Of a DNA stretch of 64,000 nt, positions 11,106 to 21,528 are shown piece after piece. Under the pieces are notes generated by a model. It was given only the letters and a program-made list of their open reading frames with translations, was not told the DNA's origin and ran no database searches. Made by a program: the position numbers and the translations under genes. The stretch is from Rhexocercosporidium sp. MPI-PUGE-AT-0058 (Eukaryota; Ascomycota; Leotiomycetes; Helotiales). Positions within the stretch are counted from its first letter, which is position 1. Every line of letters starts with the position of its first letter. The stretch spans positions 186,001 through 250,000 of the forward strand of contig JAGTJL010000011.1 of assembly GCA_020746875.1 (NCBI GenBank). The letters run 5' to 3'.

Positions 11106-12592
11106 TTATTTTTCGGGAGTCTTGAGAGGATGGGGGATTGGATCAGAGATCAGATGGATACAGAAAGAGCGATAGCCGAGAGAATTGAGACTGGGAGGAG
11201 AGGAGAGATGTATACTGTACATTCTGAGTGGATGGACTGCTAGAGTAGCCAACTGCTGGGCATGATATTATAGCCAACCAGCCATTTCCTTTGTTACTCG
11301 AACAAGTAATAGGCGTTTTTTTTTTCTGGAAGTGCAATACCTATGCCATGTTGTCAAGTTCTGCTGGGAGGAGGAAAGGAAGGGAGAGAAGAGGGGCGGA
11401 AGAAATAGGGAAATGAAAACTCAGACAAGATTCAACCCCAGACACGGTTGAAAGCACGAGTTCTTTTCTAGCTCCATATCGCTACGTATGAATCCGCGCT
11501 ATTTTGGATCATCTCTCTAGATATCCAGAGGGGAGGCACGATAAAAAGGGGCAAGTATCAGCATTTATACAAAAAGACCTTGAGAGTCAGCGTCTAGGAA
11601 TATCATCCTTTCTTTTGAACTAGAGCGATTTAAACGATTTTGGATTTTGGATTTGTAAACTGGTTCTGATACTTTTGGTTGGATGATATGTGAGTACGTA
11701 AGTAGATATTGGCATGAATCTCGACCTCTGAGATAGATTGTCAAGATTAATCTACCTAGGTCCCATGTAATCATTGCCTGGCTGCCTGGTACAAGAGTTC
11801 CAACCAAGCCGCCAGAACCGCATCTTCTCTTACATACCGTAGGTCCGTAGAACCGGCGTATGTTGGTGTTTTTCACCTGATGTTAGGATAGAATTTCCGT
11901 TTATATGTGATTCGGTGCTTGCGTTAATCATCTCACTAAAGGGCAGGTACCCAGCTAATTGAGCAGCGATGATTTTGAGATTCCTCAACACAATGGCTTC
12001 AGCAATTCTACGGCTTGCTTTCTCCATTGCTGGTAACTGTCGTGTCTGAGACTAAGCTGGAAATTGCGGTTGCGCTTCTAATTAGTCTTTGTATAATTTT
12101 TGTATGTACCGTATTCATAACGAAATTTACATGTAACCCTAAGTTGCTTAGCTTTAGGGATAGTCTCGCTAGTCGTCACAGTTTGGGGTGTGATGTTGGT
12201 TTCAACGTGAAGAGGGTGGACACTGAAAAGCGAACCTCGGAATAGGGGCAAGCCAAAAATGAAATACGTCAATAAACAAAGTGTTTGGAATTCCACTATG
12301 CAGAAGCTCAAGCTGCTGACCTTTTGCCTTCAAGTGACAAGCACAAAGGATCTAACATGAAACGTTGAAGATGGTGGGTAGTACCCGAGGGACGCTGTAG
12401 CCAGAATCGGTCATCAAGTCCTTTCGACTCCCTTAGCAACAAGAAGTAACAAAATGTTGTCCGATTCTAAATTTACTTCCACGCTCTTCATATCTCAAAC
12501 TCCCTTCCCCAGCCCAGCTTATTCTCGGCTGATTGCAAGTCAATTGCCTCCCTGTGGCACTCTGCACTATGATGTGACATTGAATAGAGTCT
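11106..12592. other. Intergenic between convergent genes
   Basis: The NIPSNAP gene ends on the left and the minus-strand AAA ATPase ends on the right, so this should be two 3' untranslated regions plus spacer. It contains a run of 10 or more T near 11316. The small open frames here show no domains or splice signals in register. Confidence 0.5.
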
Positions 12593-15500
12593 CTATTTGT
12601 CAGCCTCTGCCAACCTCAACCCTTCCTCTTGCGCAAGCTGGTCTTGCGTCACATTACTATTCAACTCGGACAGATAAATATCAAACTGCCCAGAGATTTT
12701 AATGATATCCTGCAATTCAGCAAAATTCAACTTCATCTTCTTCCACTGCGTATACTGTCTCGCGAGCGTGATAGCATTTCGGATCTCTCGCCCATTCATT
12801 TTATTCTCAGCAAGTCTCAGGACATTATCCCTCAAGTCGCTGAAGTCGATATTCTCTTCCTTGAGGTCGTGGAGCCGCGCGATGAAGTTCTCCCACACTT
12901 TAGCGCGCTTGTCCCGGTCGAGCTTGGGGTAGTGGAGAGCGAGTTGGATCCGGGACTTGAATGCCTCGTCGAATGTCCCAACACGATTGCTCGTTAGCAC
13001 GAGGATTCCGTCGTAGTACTCCAAGACCCTCAGGAAGATCGAGACTAATGCATTGCGCCGCAAGTCGCCAAGGCTCCGCTGCTCGAGAAAGACATCAGCC
13101 TCGTCTAGGAGGACGACCCCTTTCCAGATTTTGCCTAGGTGCAGAACGGACTCAAGATATGGTTCGACCTCATCTGGTTCCGTGCCGATATCTCCACAAG
13201 TAACACGGTAGAGCGGCTTCTCCGCAATCTCGGCGACGCTCTCAGCAGTCAAGGTTTTACCAGTCCCGGGCCCGCCATGAAGGAGTAGGATCAAGCCGTT
13301 TCCCTTGCCATGGATCAGGTCTGTAGATTTCTCCGAGTCCAGCTGATTCCTGATCAAGGCTTCAAGAAGATCTTTGGTCTTTTCCTCCAGCACAAGGCTT
13401 TTAAAGGCCTTCTTGTTCCAGACAACATCATACATCCTGTCGACTTCGAGATCAACCCAGCGTTTTCGCTGCAAGTTGAAACCCTTCATGGACAGCGGGA
13501 GCAGGTAGACGAATTTCTCATCCGGGGGATTTTCCTGCTTCATTGCCTGTGAACCCAGATCGTCCGTGAACGGTTCCGGCACCTGGCCTTTCTTTTCCTC
13601 GGCGTGAGCCTTGTGGAGTTCTCGGTAGGTCATCAAGTCGATCATGAACCGTTCGTCAGCTGAGCGGTCCAAGGCGGAATTATCCTCATCGCGGTACGAG
13701 ACCAAGTGTTTGAATCGACATTTCCAGAACATCTCGCCCCGCTTCTGCAGTAGTGCTTTGGTGGCCTCATCCGCGAAGGATAGAGGGAAGAGATTGAGAC
13801 TGTCTATATCAACTTCAGACTGTTCCTGTTTATCGCGGACCTCGAGGGTCAATTCGTGAGATGTTTTGACGCGAGAGAACGCGCCATCGAACTTCCACGA
13901 CCAAGCCGAGAGCTTCCAGGTGTGGATAGAGCAACTGGAATTTTTCTTTTTCGGCTTCTCCCACTGTTCCGCCCTGCTCAACATAGAGCCGAGAATGCTG
14001 GAATACTCCGCTAGGAGGTCATCATCCTCGTTCCAAGTCTTTCGAACATTGCTGTTGGAGATCTCGGAACTGCTGCATATCCCTCTGATGGAATTATCTT
14101 TCCGCTCAATAACCACCTCGCCCATCCGGAACAGGTACTGTATATACTGGACCCGAATTTTCCTCCGTTGTAACAGTGCGTCGACTTCTTGATATTCATC
14201 TCGGCACGTTGAATGAACGTACTTTAGCAAACAACTCATTCTGTTTCGCCGTTGGTCGGGTATCAAGCCCAGGTAGTGGTGGACAACGTTCCGAGAGTGG
14301 TAGATAAAGAGATATGGCGATGGGATCTCCTGGTACTGGCTGATCGCATGAGCGATTTCCGTGAAGCCGCCAATGGTCTTGAGGAATTCGGATAGAGCCA
14401 ATACCAAGTCTTGGGAGATGATTGATATAGACTCTTTGGTATGTTGGACTTCTGGAGCAATACCCGCATCACCTTTCTGGACATCCCCGTCACTTTCGGG
14501 CGCGGTTGTCATTTGACTCTTGTCGTAATGGCGATAGACAATAAAGGCAACGCTTGGATGCTGTTCTAAATATGCCTCCACGTCCCACAAAGGTAAGCTG
14601 CTCTTTAACACCTTGGAGTTCTTCTGGCCATTGACCCATTGTGGCGCATCCAGATAAACGCTCGTGCTGTCATCAAATCCCAGTCGGTGCAAGATCTTGT
14701 ATTCAGGCGGTTCACGTTCTCTCTTTGCGATTTTCATAGCTTCTGATGTTTTTTGGAGAACTTCAATGTGGGCGAGAAGATTTTCCAAATCCTCGCTAGA
14801 CGACTTTACATTCCTCGGGGAGGGATGATATCCAGGATTGCTTTGTGTCGTGGAACCGTCAAGGAAGTTCGCCGTCTCAGCCTCCATATCCAAACCGAAA
14901 CCAAGCACATCATTGGGATAAGCCCTACCATCTGATTTAGGATGATTGGGCCCTGTATTTGGACCGGATGTGTACATCCAGTCGACGAATTGCTGCTCCA
15001 CATGCATGGGTGTGATAGCGGATGTTCGAGATAGATCCCTAGTTGCTGGAAATCCTCGTTCTTGGTACTCTTGTCTCGGATCACTAGTTGCGTTGGCGTT
15101 TGCGATTTGACCTTGGGGCCTCGTATACCCAATGGGGCGTGAAGAACCAGACGTTGGGGCTGTGGCCATCGATGGCGACAAGCCCATCATGCTGTCCTTC
15201 TTTTGGCGCGCCATCATAAGTCTTTTCTTGTTCTGTTGCTCTAAGAGCATCGATTGCATTTGGTAGTCTTGTAGTGCGTAGTTTTGCGCTGCATACTCCG
15301 GGGATTGAGGCGGCAAGACGGCTCCATCTGATGAGGGAAGTGGAGGTTGTGGTGAATTTTCGTTTCGACTTCGAAGCGCAAGCAAGAAGCGAGCTTTGAT
15401 ATCGCTATCTTCGCTGCGGTCGTCAGATATAGTTGCGCGTGTATGGAGATTGCGAGAACGCGCAGCGACTGTTGAAGCAGGTTCGTCAAGGGGGCTTAGG

Positions 15501-15928
15501 TGCTCGAGACCAGGGAGAAGATTGTTTGGCGCAAAATCGATCCTTGGACTTGACTTGCCGATGTTGAGATCTAGAGGGTTGTAGTAATTGGCTATTGCTT
15601 CACTATTAAACGGCTCCTGGTAGCTGGGTTTTGGGCTTTCGCCTTCGCTGTTAGACTGAGGCTCGGGATGATCTTCGTCGTGTTGAGTACTGGCAGCGTC
15701 TTCTTCTTTATACTTGTATACCTCACCGGACCACTCGTCCAGCTCGTTTGTATCCTCGCCACTGGCAACGAACTGGGCTTCGTTATCAATATCGTCGCTG
15801 ATACCCTTGTCGCCTTCATCGATTGCTTGAAGCCGAGCAAATTTGAGAGAAAATCGGGATCCTTGAGCCTTCTCAGCCTTACGAGCGATGCGTGAGGAAG
15901 CCGAGGCTCTAGACCAGCGAGGTAACAT
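12593..15928 (-). CDS. AAA+ ATPase of the fungal DUF7025 type
   Basis: One uninterrupted frame encodes 1111 residues. The first roughly 400 residues are low-complexity and charged. The middle (about 560-760) resembles the DUF7025 region that precedes the ATPase in this fungal family. The AAA+ module follows: Walker A GGPGTGKT near residue 882, Walker B VVLLDEADVF near 936, sensor-type VLTSNRVGTFDEAFKSRI near 975, then a helical lid ending in NGREIRNAITLARQYTQW, so it is predicted to be an active ATPase. Members are very common in filamentous ascomycetes, often in several copies, and their cellular job is mostly unknown. No targeting signal is evident. The start is the first Met of the frame; an earlier start is not possible without splicing. 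Confidence 0.88.
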   Translation of the reverse strand: MLPRWSRASASSRIARKAEKAQGSRFSLKFARLQAIDEGDKGISDDIDNEAQFVASGEDTNELDEWSGEVYKYKEEDAASTQHDEDHPEPQSNSEGESPKPSYQEPFNSEAIANYYNPLDLNIGKSSPRIDFAPNNLLPGLEHLSPLDEPASTVAARSRNLHTRATISDDRSEDSDIKARFLLALRSRNENSPQPPLPSSDGAVLPPQSPEYAAQNYALQDYQMQSMLLEQQNKKRLMMARQKKDSMMGLSPSMATAPTSGSSRPIGYTRPQGQIANANATSDPRQEYQERGFPATRDLSRTSAITPMHVEQQFVDWMYTSGPNTGPNHPKSDGRAYPNDVLGFGLDMEAETANFLDGSTTQSNPGYHPSPRNVKSSSEDLENLLAHIEVLQKTSEAMKIAKREREPPEYKILHRLGFDDSTSVYLDAPQWVNGQKNSKVLKSSLPLWDVEAYLEQHPSVAFIVYRHYDKSQMTTAPESDGDVQKGDAGIAPEVQHTKESISIISQDLVLALSEFLKTIGGFTEIAHAISQYQEIPSPYLFIYHSRNVVHHYLGLIPDQRRNRMSCLLKYVHSTCRDEYQEVDALLQRRKIRVQYIQYLFRMGEVVIERKDNSIRGICSSSEISNSNVRKTWNEDDDLLAEYSSILGSMLSRAEQWEKPKKKNSSCSIHTWKLSAWSWKFDGAFSRVKTSHELTLEVRDKQEQSEVDIDSLNLFPLSFADEATKALLQKRGEMFWKCRFKHLVSYRDEDNSALDRSADERFMIDLMTYRELHKAHAEEKKGQVPEPFTDDLGSQAMKQENPPDEKFVYLLPLSMKGFNLQRKRWVDLEVDRMYDVVWNKKAFKSLVLEEKTKDLLEALIRNQLDSEKSTDLIHGKGNGLILLLHGGPGTGKTLTAESVAEIAEKPLYRVTCGDIGTEPDEVEPYLESVLHLGKIWKGVVLLDEADVFLEQRSLGDLRRNALVSIFLRVLEYYDGILVLTSNRVGTFDEAFKSRIQLALHYPKLDRDKRAKVWENFIARLHDLKEENIDFSDLRDNVLRLAENKMNGREIRNAITLARQYTQWKKMKLNFAELQDIIKISGQFDIYLSELNSNVTQDQLAQEEGLRLAEADK

Positions 15929-16360
15929 AAGGAAGTTATGGGACCCAGCCTGTTCGAGAGACGACGGGGACTACTCGCAGAACTGCGAGTTGGACACAGT
16001 AATGTTGTTTTTGGCGAGTGTGGTGTGCGAGAAGTGTACGGACAGATAAGAAGTGCAGTTGTTGGCGGCTAAGCCAAAGTATGTCAACTCCTAGGTAGCC
16101 ACATTCTCGACAGCCTTGTTTCGCTGGTGACACCCGAGATGCACGAGCAGGGCGCAGCCACACAGCCCGATGCCACAAGCATCTTCGAACTGTGGGCTTC
16201 TTGTCGCCTTTATTCTCCAAAACTGGTGATTTTCTCGCACATTTATACTTCATGGTCAACATTCTACCTTGACTAGACTCGAGAGTCATCTGGTTGTTAG
16301 GCGACAATCGTAGAAAACAAAAGCCATACGTTGCATGGGAAGCATACTTAAAGAAAGAAG
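15929..16360. other. Divergent promoter region
   Basis: The 432 bp separate the start of the minus-strand AAA ATPase from the start of the plus-strand DUF7708-type locus. I see no repeat or strong motif. Confidence 0.45.
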
Positions 16361-18187
16361 ATGGATGCTTCAGAGCCTGGCCAAGTTTCAATGTTAGGTG
16401 GCGAATCTTTCAAAGTGTGGTATACAGCAGTAGAAGACAACCAGAGGTGCGCATCTTCTTTCAAAATATACTAGTCGATTTTATGCGTTGCTAATTCAAG
16501 AAAAGCGACTGCACAAATGATCCTGCGAGGCAGGCGTTCGTTGATGCCTTTGAGATCTTCAAATCGGAACTCTCCAAGGACAAAACCAAAGCCAAGTGGC
16601 TGGAAGAGTCGAACTTCGACAGTGTGCAAGGAGTTCTTGAGGCAACAATTCGGGAGCGCACATCGTACGAACTGCGAATAGAGGACTCGCCGATACGCCA
16701 GTCCCTCGGTCGTCTGTCTGAGAGGCTGCTCTTCTACGGCAATATCATGGATGTTCTGATTCAACAGCACCCCGAGTATGTGGCATTGGTATGGGGCGCT
16801 ATTAGGTTTCTTGTTGTGGTTGGTCATCCCCATTCGCCTCAATTTACACTTGTAATGCAAGGCCAATTTCCAATTACTCAAGTAGCTAATGTTCCCATAG
16901 GGAGTTGCCAATCAACAGAAGCCGATATCTCGATTATCCAATGGACTTTGCCAGATCGCTGAAGTCCTACCCAGCGCGGAGCTCAGACTTCGATTGTATC
17001 CGATTCCCGCAGTCTAAGATCTCATTTCAAGAATGTACGCAAAGATTCTAAGATTTCTGGTCCGTTCTCTGCGCTGGTACCAAGAGTCTAGATTCTTACA
17101 TCTCGTCCATGCCATCACGAGACCAGCCGAGCTTCGCTTCAACGACTTGATCGAGGACATACGACTCCTATCGCATAGCTTGATGGATCTTGCTCTTGCA
17201 AGTAGTCATGCAGAGCAGCGCGATATGCACACTGAGCAAAACCGGGCATCGAGTTCGCAGCGGGAGTTGCTGGACGAGGTGTGTCGCTTGACAAGATTAG
17301 TGGAACAGCTTTGTGAGGCCATCGTTGCCAATCAGGCGATAAATACTTCAGCTCAGATAGAACTGCGTCAAGACTTATCCAGCATTCAGCTTGGACAGGT
17401 GTTGAGTCTCTTCTCAAATAGCATTCTGCTTGAACCTATGAAAAGTCTGCAATCAGCGCTCTTCATGCGAGATAGGCGCCGGCGAAGAGGGAAGAGCAGC
17501 GGGCCGTCATTCCTAAACAGCAGGAAACTCATTGACTGGAACACAATTGACAAGTCAGAATTGGTCATCCTGCAAGCTACGCGGAGACTTCGATTCGAGG
17601 TCAAGGATTTCTGCTGCGGGTCTGTCTTACTGCTCCAGCAGAAGCAAACACCTGTCATCTGGGCCGTGAAAGCAATCGAATCTTACGAAAGCACCGATAA
17701 CATGACATCGACGATTGATCTGCTGAAATACTTGGTTTCTCAGGCCGTGAATCTGAATAAGACAATCCATACCGACGCAGCAATGACTCCTCGGCTAAAG
17801 ACTTACTGGGGAGCCCAGACAGAGTGCGATTGGTTTAACGTGCTTGCATCTTTTATCCAGGGCATCCCTCTGCTTTACATCATTGTCGATGTTGAGCTTT
17901 TGCATCCGTCTCTTCCAATAATAACGCCTGGGTTCAGTTGGCCGGCTGCGTTTCGCTCGTTGTTTGCCGGGTTGATCGAACGCAATAGCAAGACTATCCT
18001 GAAAGTTGCGTTGGTCAGCTATGGCTCCCCTGTCATGGCTCTTATGGACCAAGAACTTCGAAACTCGACGGTATTGGTGGGTACTTCGAGTCGGTCACGA
18101 GCAGGTCAAGAAAAGTCTGGGAGAAAAGCTCTGTCCAAGAGAGGAAACAGTGGTCGTGGAAGCAGAACAAAGATGTTTTTTCGATGA
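16361..18187 (+). pseudogene. DUF7708-type gene with an in-frame stop codon
   Basis: Proposed exons are 16361-16429, 16501-16818 and 16901-18187. The product resembles the fungal DUF7708 family: PARQAFVDAFEIFKSEL, then LSERLLFYGNIMDVLIQQHPEYVALVWGAI before the second intron, then GLCQIAEVLPSAELRLRLYP after it. The frame then meets TAA at 17015-17017 and continues open for another 390 codons with clear family character (ILRFLVRSLRWYQESR, AITRPAELRFNDLIEDI). Relatives normally have a residue such as Gln, Lys or Glu where the stop lies. The first exon and its 71-nt intron (donor GTAGAA) are tentative. A Lys/Arg-rich tail ends the frame, as is common in the family. Likely a recently disabled gene, though a sequence error or readthrough is possible. 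The second frame at 18006-18389 might offer an alternative C-terminus. Confidence 0.7.
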
Positions 18188-18634
18188 AACGCCGATGAGG
18201 TTGGCGATGGATACCGTAGGGGATGAAGCTCGGGCGATGACGCTGCTCGAATACTGCCTTTTGGCTCTAAAAGAAACAGGACTAGATCAGTTCAGTCCTG
18301 TTACCAACAACTGGAGGAAGTCCAATTCGAATGGTGGCACACCTCTGACTTCGAACGGAAGTTGCAGTACCCGCAAGCTTCTCGGTTGAACCGGACAGGG
18401 CCGGAGAGGGTGAAGGGGTGGGTGTCGCAGGAGGATGTAAAGGAGGACTGACAATAAGCGAAGAGTTCAAAATAACCAATGTTGGATATTCGGGGTCCAT
18501 CATCTTAGGAGCCAGGCTAGATACAGGATCTAGGCTTAGCTCTATATTAGGTCTGTGGGAAACCTCGTTCCATCACAAACAATTCTCTAGCTTTAAGCAC
18601 CAAATTCTCGCCCTAACCCACGCACACCTCAAAT
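18188..18634. other. Intergenic between convergent genes
   Basis: This is the 3' region of the DUF7708-type locus on the left and of RAV2 on the right. Nothing else is recognised, apart from the frame-0 extension noted for the DUF7708 locus up to 18389. Confidence 0.4.
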
Positions 18635-19797
18635 TCATTCCTCACCCTCCCCCATAACTGCCCTTAAACATCCCCTCATCCCACCCACCCCCCTCTCCAA
18701 AGCCCCAAGTTTCGCACCTAGACTCAACAGAGTCGGATCCGCACTACTCTCTACGACAACCTTCTCCTTAACCCTAACCTCCTCGCCCCTAAACATGTAC
18801 ACACCATCCATCTCATCGTGTTCGAGCCTCCGCTGCGCGCCTATAGCGTGTGCGAAGCGTGACCCAAGATGCGAGGCATTAATGGAGGGTTCGAGGACGC
18901 GGAGAGTGAGGAGGAGGGAGGTGGAGGAAGGGGTTAGAGTGAGGCTTAGAGATGGGGGCAGGGGAGGGTTGAAGTGGAGGGGGGAGGTGGGGTTGTGTGC
19001 CCAGTCGAGGGTGTTTGGATTCGTCGCTGCTCCAGAGGCAGACCCAGGACCAGGACTAGAAGACTGAGAGGACCCCGAGGTCGGAATCACTGTCCCGAAC
19101 TCAGGATCTGGCGCCTCGAGGACGGCGACTCGTATTATAGCTAATGCTTCGCGGATGATGGAGTGTAAGAGGCGGAGTTGGGAGGATATAAAGGAGGCGG
19201 AGTGGCGGTCGCCTGTCCAGCGGGTTATGTCAATACAGTCGAGGGATTGATTTAAGAGGGTTCGAAGGTGGGAGAGTGTTGGTAGAGGGAAGGGGTTGGT
19301 GGGTTGGAGCGTGAGGTCGATGTGTGGTAGGGTTTTGAGGCGGAGATGGATTGTCTGTTTGAGGATTCGTTAGCTGGGCAGCTTTTCGATAGTATCGATA
19401 CTGAGATATGCAATAAAATAGAGAACCAGATACGAAGTACGACTGTCAAAAGAGGCTTTATAATAGAAAAGAGTCAACATACGCCCCTAACAACAGCATC
19501 CCCAACCCTCGTAACATGCCCCTTGACATTCTCACTCCTAGGACTCGACATGACGAGCGTAGAACCCGGTTCTATAGGCGCGAGGAGGGCATAACACTCT
19601 TCCAGACCTGATTTAAGTGATACAAGGGTTTCTTGGAGGGAGTCGAGGAGCCATGAGAGTTCGCGGGCCTGGGTTGGGGAGTTAGTCTTGCTTCTTGTGC
19701 CCTTAAGGGATAGGGGAGAGGGGAGGCATACAGTTGAGGCTTCTTCTTCTATTTTCAATTCCGCCGCAGGAAGGGAGGGCCAGACTGCTGTTGACAT
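18635..19797 (-). CDS. RAV2: RAVE complex subunit Rav2 / Rogdi family
   Basis: Three exons on the minus strand (19797-19732, 19668-19483, 19354-18635) give 323 residues. The start MSTAVWPSLPAAELK leads, after a 63-nt intron with an ACTAACT branch site, to ARELSWLLDSLQETL and LKSGLEECYALL, the leucine-zipper-like start of the Rogdi/Rav2 domain. The second intron (128 nt) joins VVRG to TIHLRLKTLPHIDLTL, which continues LSHLRTLLNQSLDCIDITRW, also characteristic. In yeast Rav2 is part of RAVE, which assembles the vacuolar and endosomal V-ATPase. The first intron is in frame and free of stops, so retention would add 21 residues. The C-terminal third is Pro/Ser-rich and less conserved. The gene is divergent from POP7, with 257 bp between the starts. 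Confidence 0.85.
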
Positions 19798-20054
19798 TGT
19801 GTTCTTTGTGTAGTGTTAGGTTGGAATGAGGTTTTGGTATGTGAGTGCTGGTTGTGGGGGATGAAGCTCATGATAGCTAGGATTTTGCCGCTGTACACCG
19901 CTCTCGATGTCCCAAGAAGTCTCGAAGCTTCAACTGCAACTCTTACGTCAGTGCATTTCAGTGCATGTCAGTGCATGTCAGTCGAAAACAGCAACCCTCC
20001 TTCTTCTTCCTACGAACGAGCAAGCTTCTGTCTATAGATCTGATATACACTACA
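19798..20054. promoter_or_regulatory. Compact divergent promoter of RAV2 and POP7
   Basis: Only 257 bp separate the two start codons. The segment includes TTACGTCA at 19943-19950, which fits the ATF/CREB-type bZIP site, directly followed by a decamer repeat at 19949-19978. The factor assignment is an inference from the motif only. Confidence 0.55.
19949..19978. repeat. Three decamers CAGTGCATTT/CAGTGCATGT
   Basis: CAGTGCATTT, CAGTGCATGT and CAGTGCATGT follow each other, then CAGTCG begins a broken fourth copy. The repeat abuts the TTACGTCA element. A 10-bp period would place the sites on one face of the helix. Confidence 0.85.
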
Positions 20055-20690
20055 ATGGCGAAAGAACCACCAGCAAAAGCCCTATTAGCAGACTCAACCA
20101 CCGAGAACAAGAAACCACACACCAAACTACCCCTCCTCACGAAACGTACATTTCCCCCTCCAACCTCCCTCCCCTCCAACTCCAAGATACCTTACTAACA
20201 CCCCCTTGCAGATCAGAAAATATCCAAACGCCCCCTCCTCCACGCCCCCATCGCCTCTCCCCGAACCTCCTCTTCCACACAAAAGATAATCTACGTCTCG
20301 GCCTCCTCGCCCTTCATCAGCGTCGTGAAGCGCGTGCGTACATATCTCGATGCAATTGAGTCACGATCTGCAGGGAAGCTGAGTCTGGACGGAGGGGATC
20401 AGAAATTGTTGAAGGGCATTGAGAGGGGTGTTAATGGGGCAGGAGGGAATACTGGAGGGGGAAAGAGAGATGAGGAGGTGGTGATTAAGGGGACAGGGAG
20501 GGCTATCGAGAAGGTTGTTAGGCTTGCAGCCTGGTGGGATGGGCAGAGCGATGTTAGGGTCGTTGTTCGTACAGGGAGTGTGGGTGCTGTGGATGATATT
20601 ATACAGGAGGATGGGGAGGGAGGCGGGGAAGTGGAGGAGAGTAGGGTGAGAAGGGTTAGTTGTTTGGAGGTTGGGATTCGGTTGAGGTGA
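20055..20690 (+). CDS. POP7: RNase P/MRP subunit Pop7 (Rpp20-like)
   Basis: Exons 20055-20145 and 20212-20690 encode 189 residues. The 66-nt intron has a TACTAAC-type branch site, and joining restores KISKRPLLHAPIASP, the conserved entry to the Rpp20/Pop7 Alba-like fold. KIIYVSASSPFISVVKRVR is the first strand and helix of that fold, and VVIKGTGRAIEKVVRLAAWW is the second diagnostic stretch. Pop7 pairs with Pop6 to bind the P3 domain of RNase P and RNase MRP RNAs, for tRNA 5' processing and rRNA processing in the nucleus. A Gly-rich loop (about residues 100-118) is longer than in yeast. Start choice: the ATG at 20055 is the only one upstream of the intron in frame. Confidence 0.86.
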
Positions 20691-21528
20691 AGGAGGGAGG
20701 ATGACGAGATGACACAACAATTTTTGGGGTATCAAGGGTGTGGGATATACCTGTATGGGAAGGGAATGGGCTGTAGATTGAAGGAGAAAGGAACAACGAA
20801 GCCCATGGATGTGTTCAGCAGAGAGCAGTCCTGCGTTGGAGGAAGAAAAGCATACCAGAATTCGAGGTTAGGACTCGACGCTCAATAGCAACCGAAAATG
20901 GAAGGGGAAGCAACAAATTGGAGCTTTTGACAGTGGACGAAGAGCATGTTCCGGACGAAGAGCCAGGGAGAAGAAGCGCAGTCCTTCATGACAGTTAAAA
21001 AACGTTCAATGGCTTGGTAGAGCCCAAGTTTTACGAGCAATACTTACGTCTCTCGCTTTGCCGTTGTCTTTTGCCAGTCCAGCTCGGAGAGAACCACGAC
21101 TTGAAGATAGTGAAATATCCGACCTCTTCCCTCGATGCCCACTTCAAAAGACATAGGAAGAGTCGTACTATCAGCTGTGTACTCATCGCCTGTTTATAGA
21201 ACTCCAAGCCCACCTCTCATCATTATTGATGTTCAAAGACATAGTGGTCGGGTAGAGCACCGTCAGGTTATATCACGGCTAGTCTCACATTTTTAAGAGG
21301 GGTGTACATTCATCATTGATTGTGTTGCTGGCATTGCATCTTGTTCGATGAAGCAACTATCTCTCACGCAACCTTCTTCCCTCCCATTCTATCATACATT
21401 GGCTGCAACACTCGGATTGAAAAGCAAACGAAAACAAGACTGTCAGTGTAGCGCGCGTGAGCCCAATGGTTCTCTTCTGCAATCAGTTGTCTTCCAAGCT
21501 TGTTCTTCAGGTTCGAAGTGAATTATCT
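20691..21528. other. Intergenic, no gene seen
   Basis: This spacer lies between the converging ends of POP7 and the zinc-knuckle gene. Frames up to about 60 codons occur on both strands but lack splice support or domains. Confidence 0.45.
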
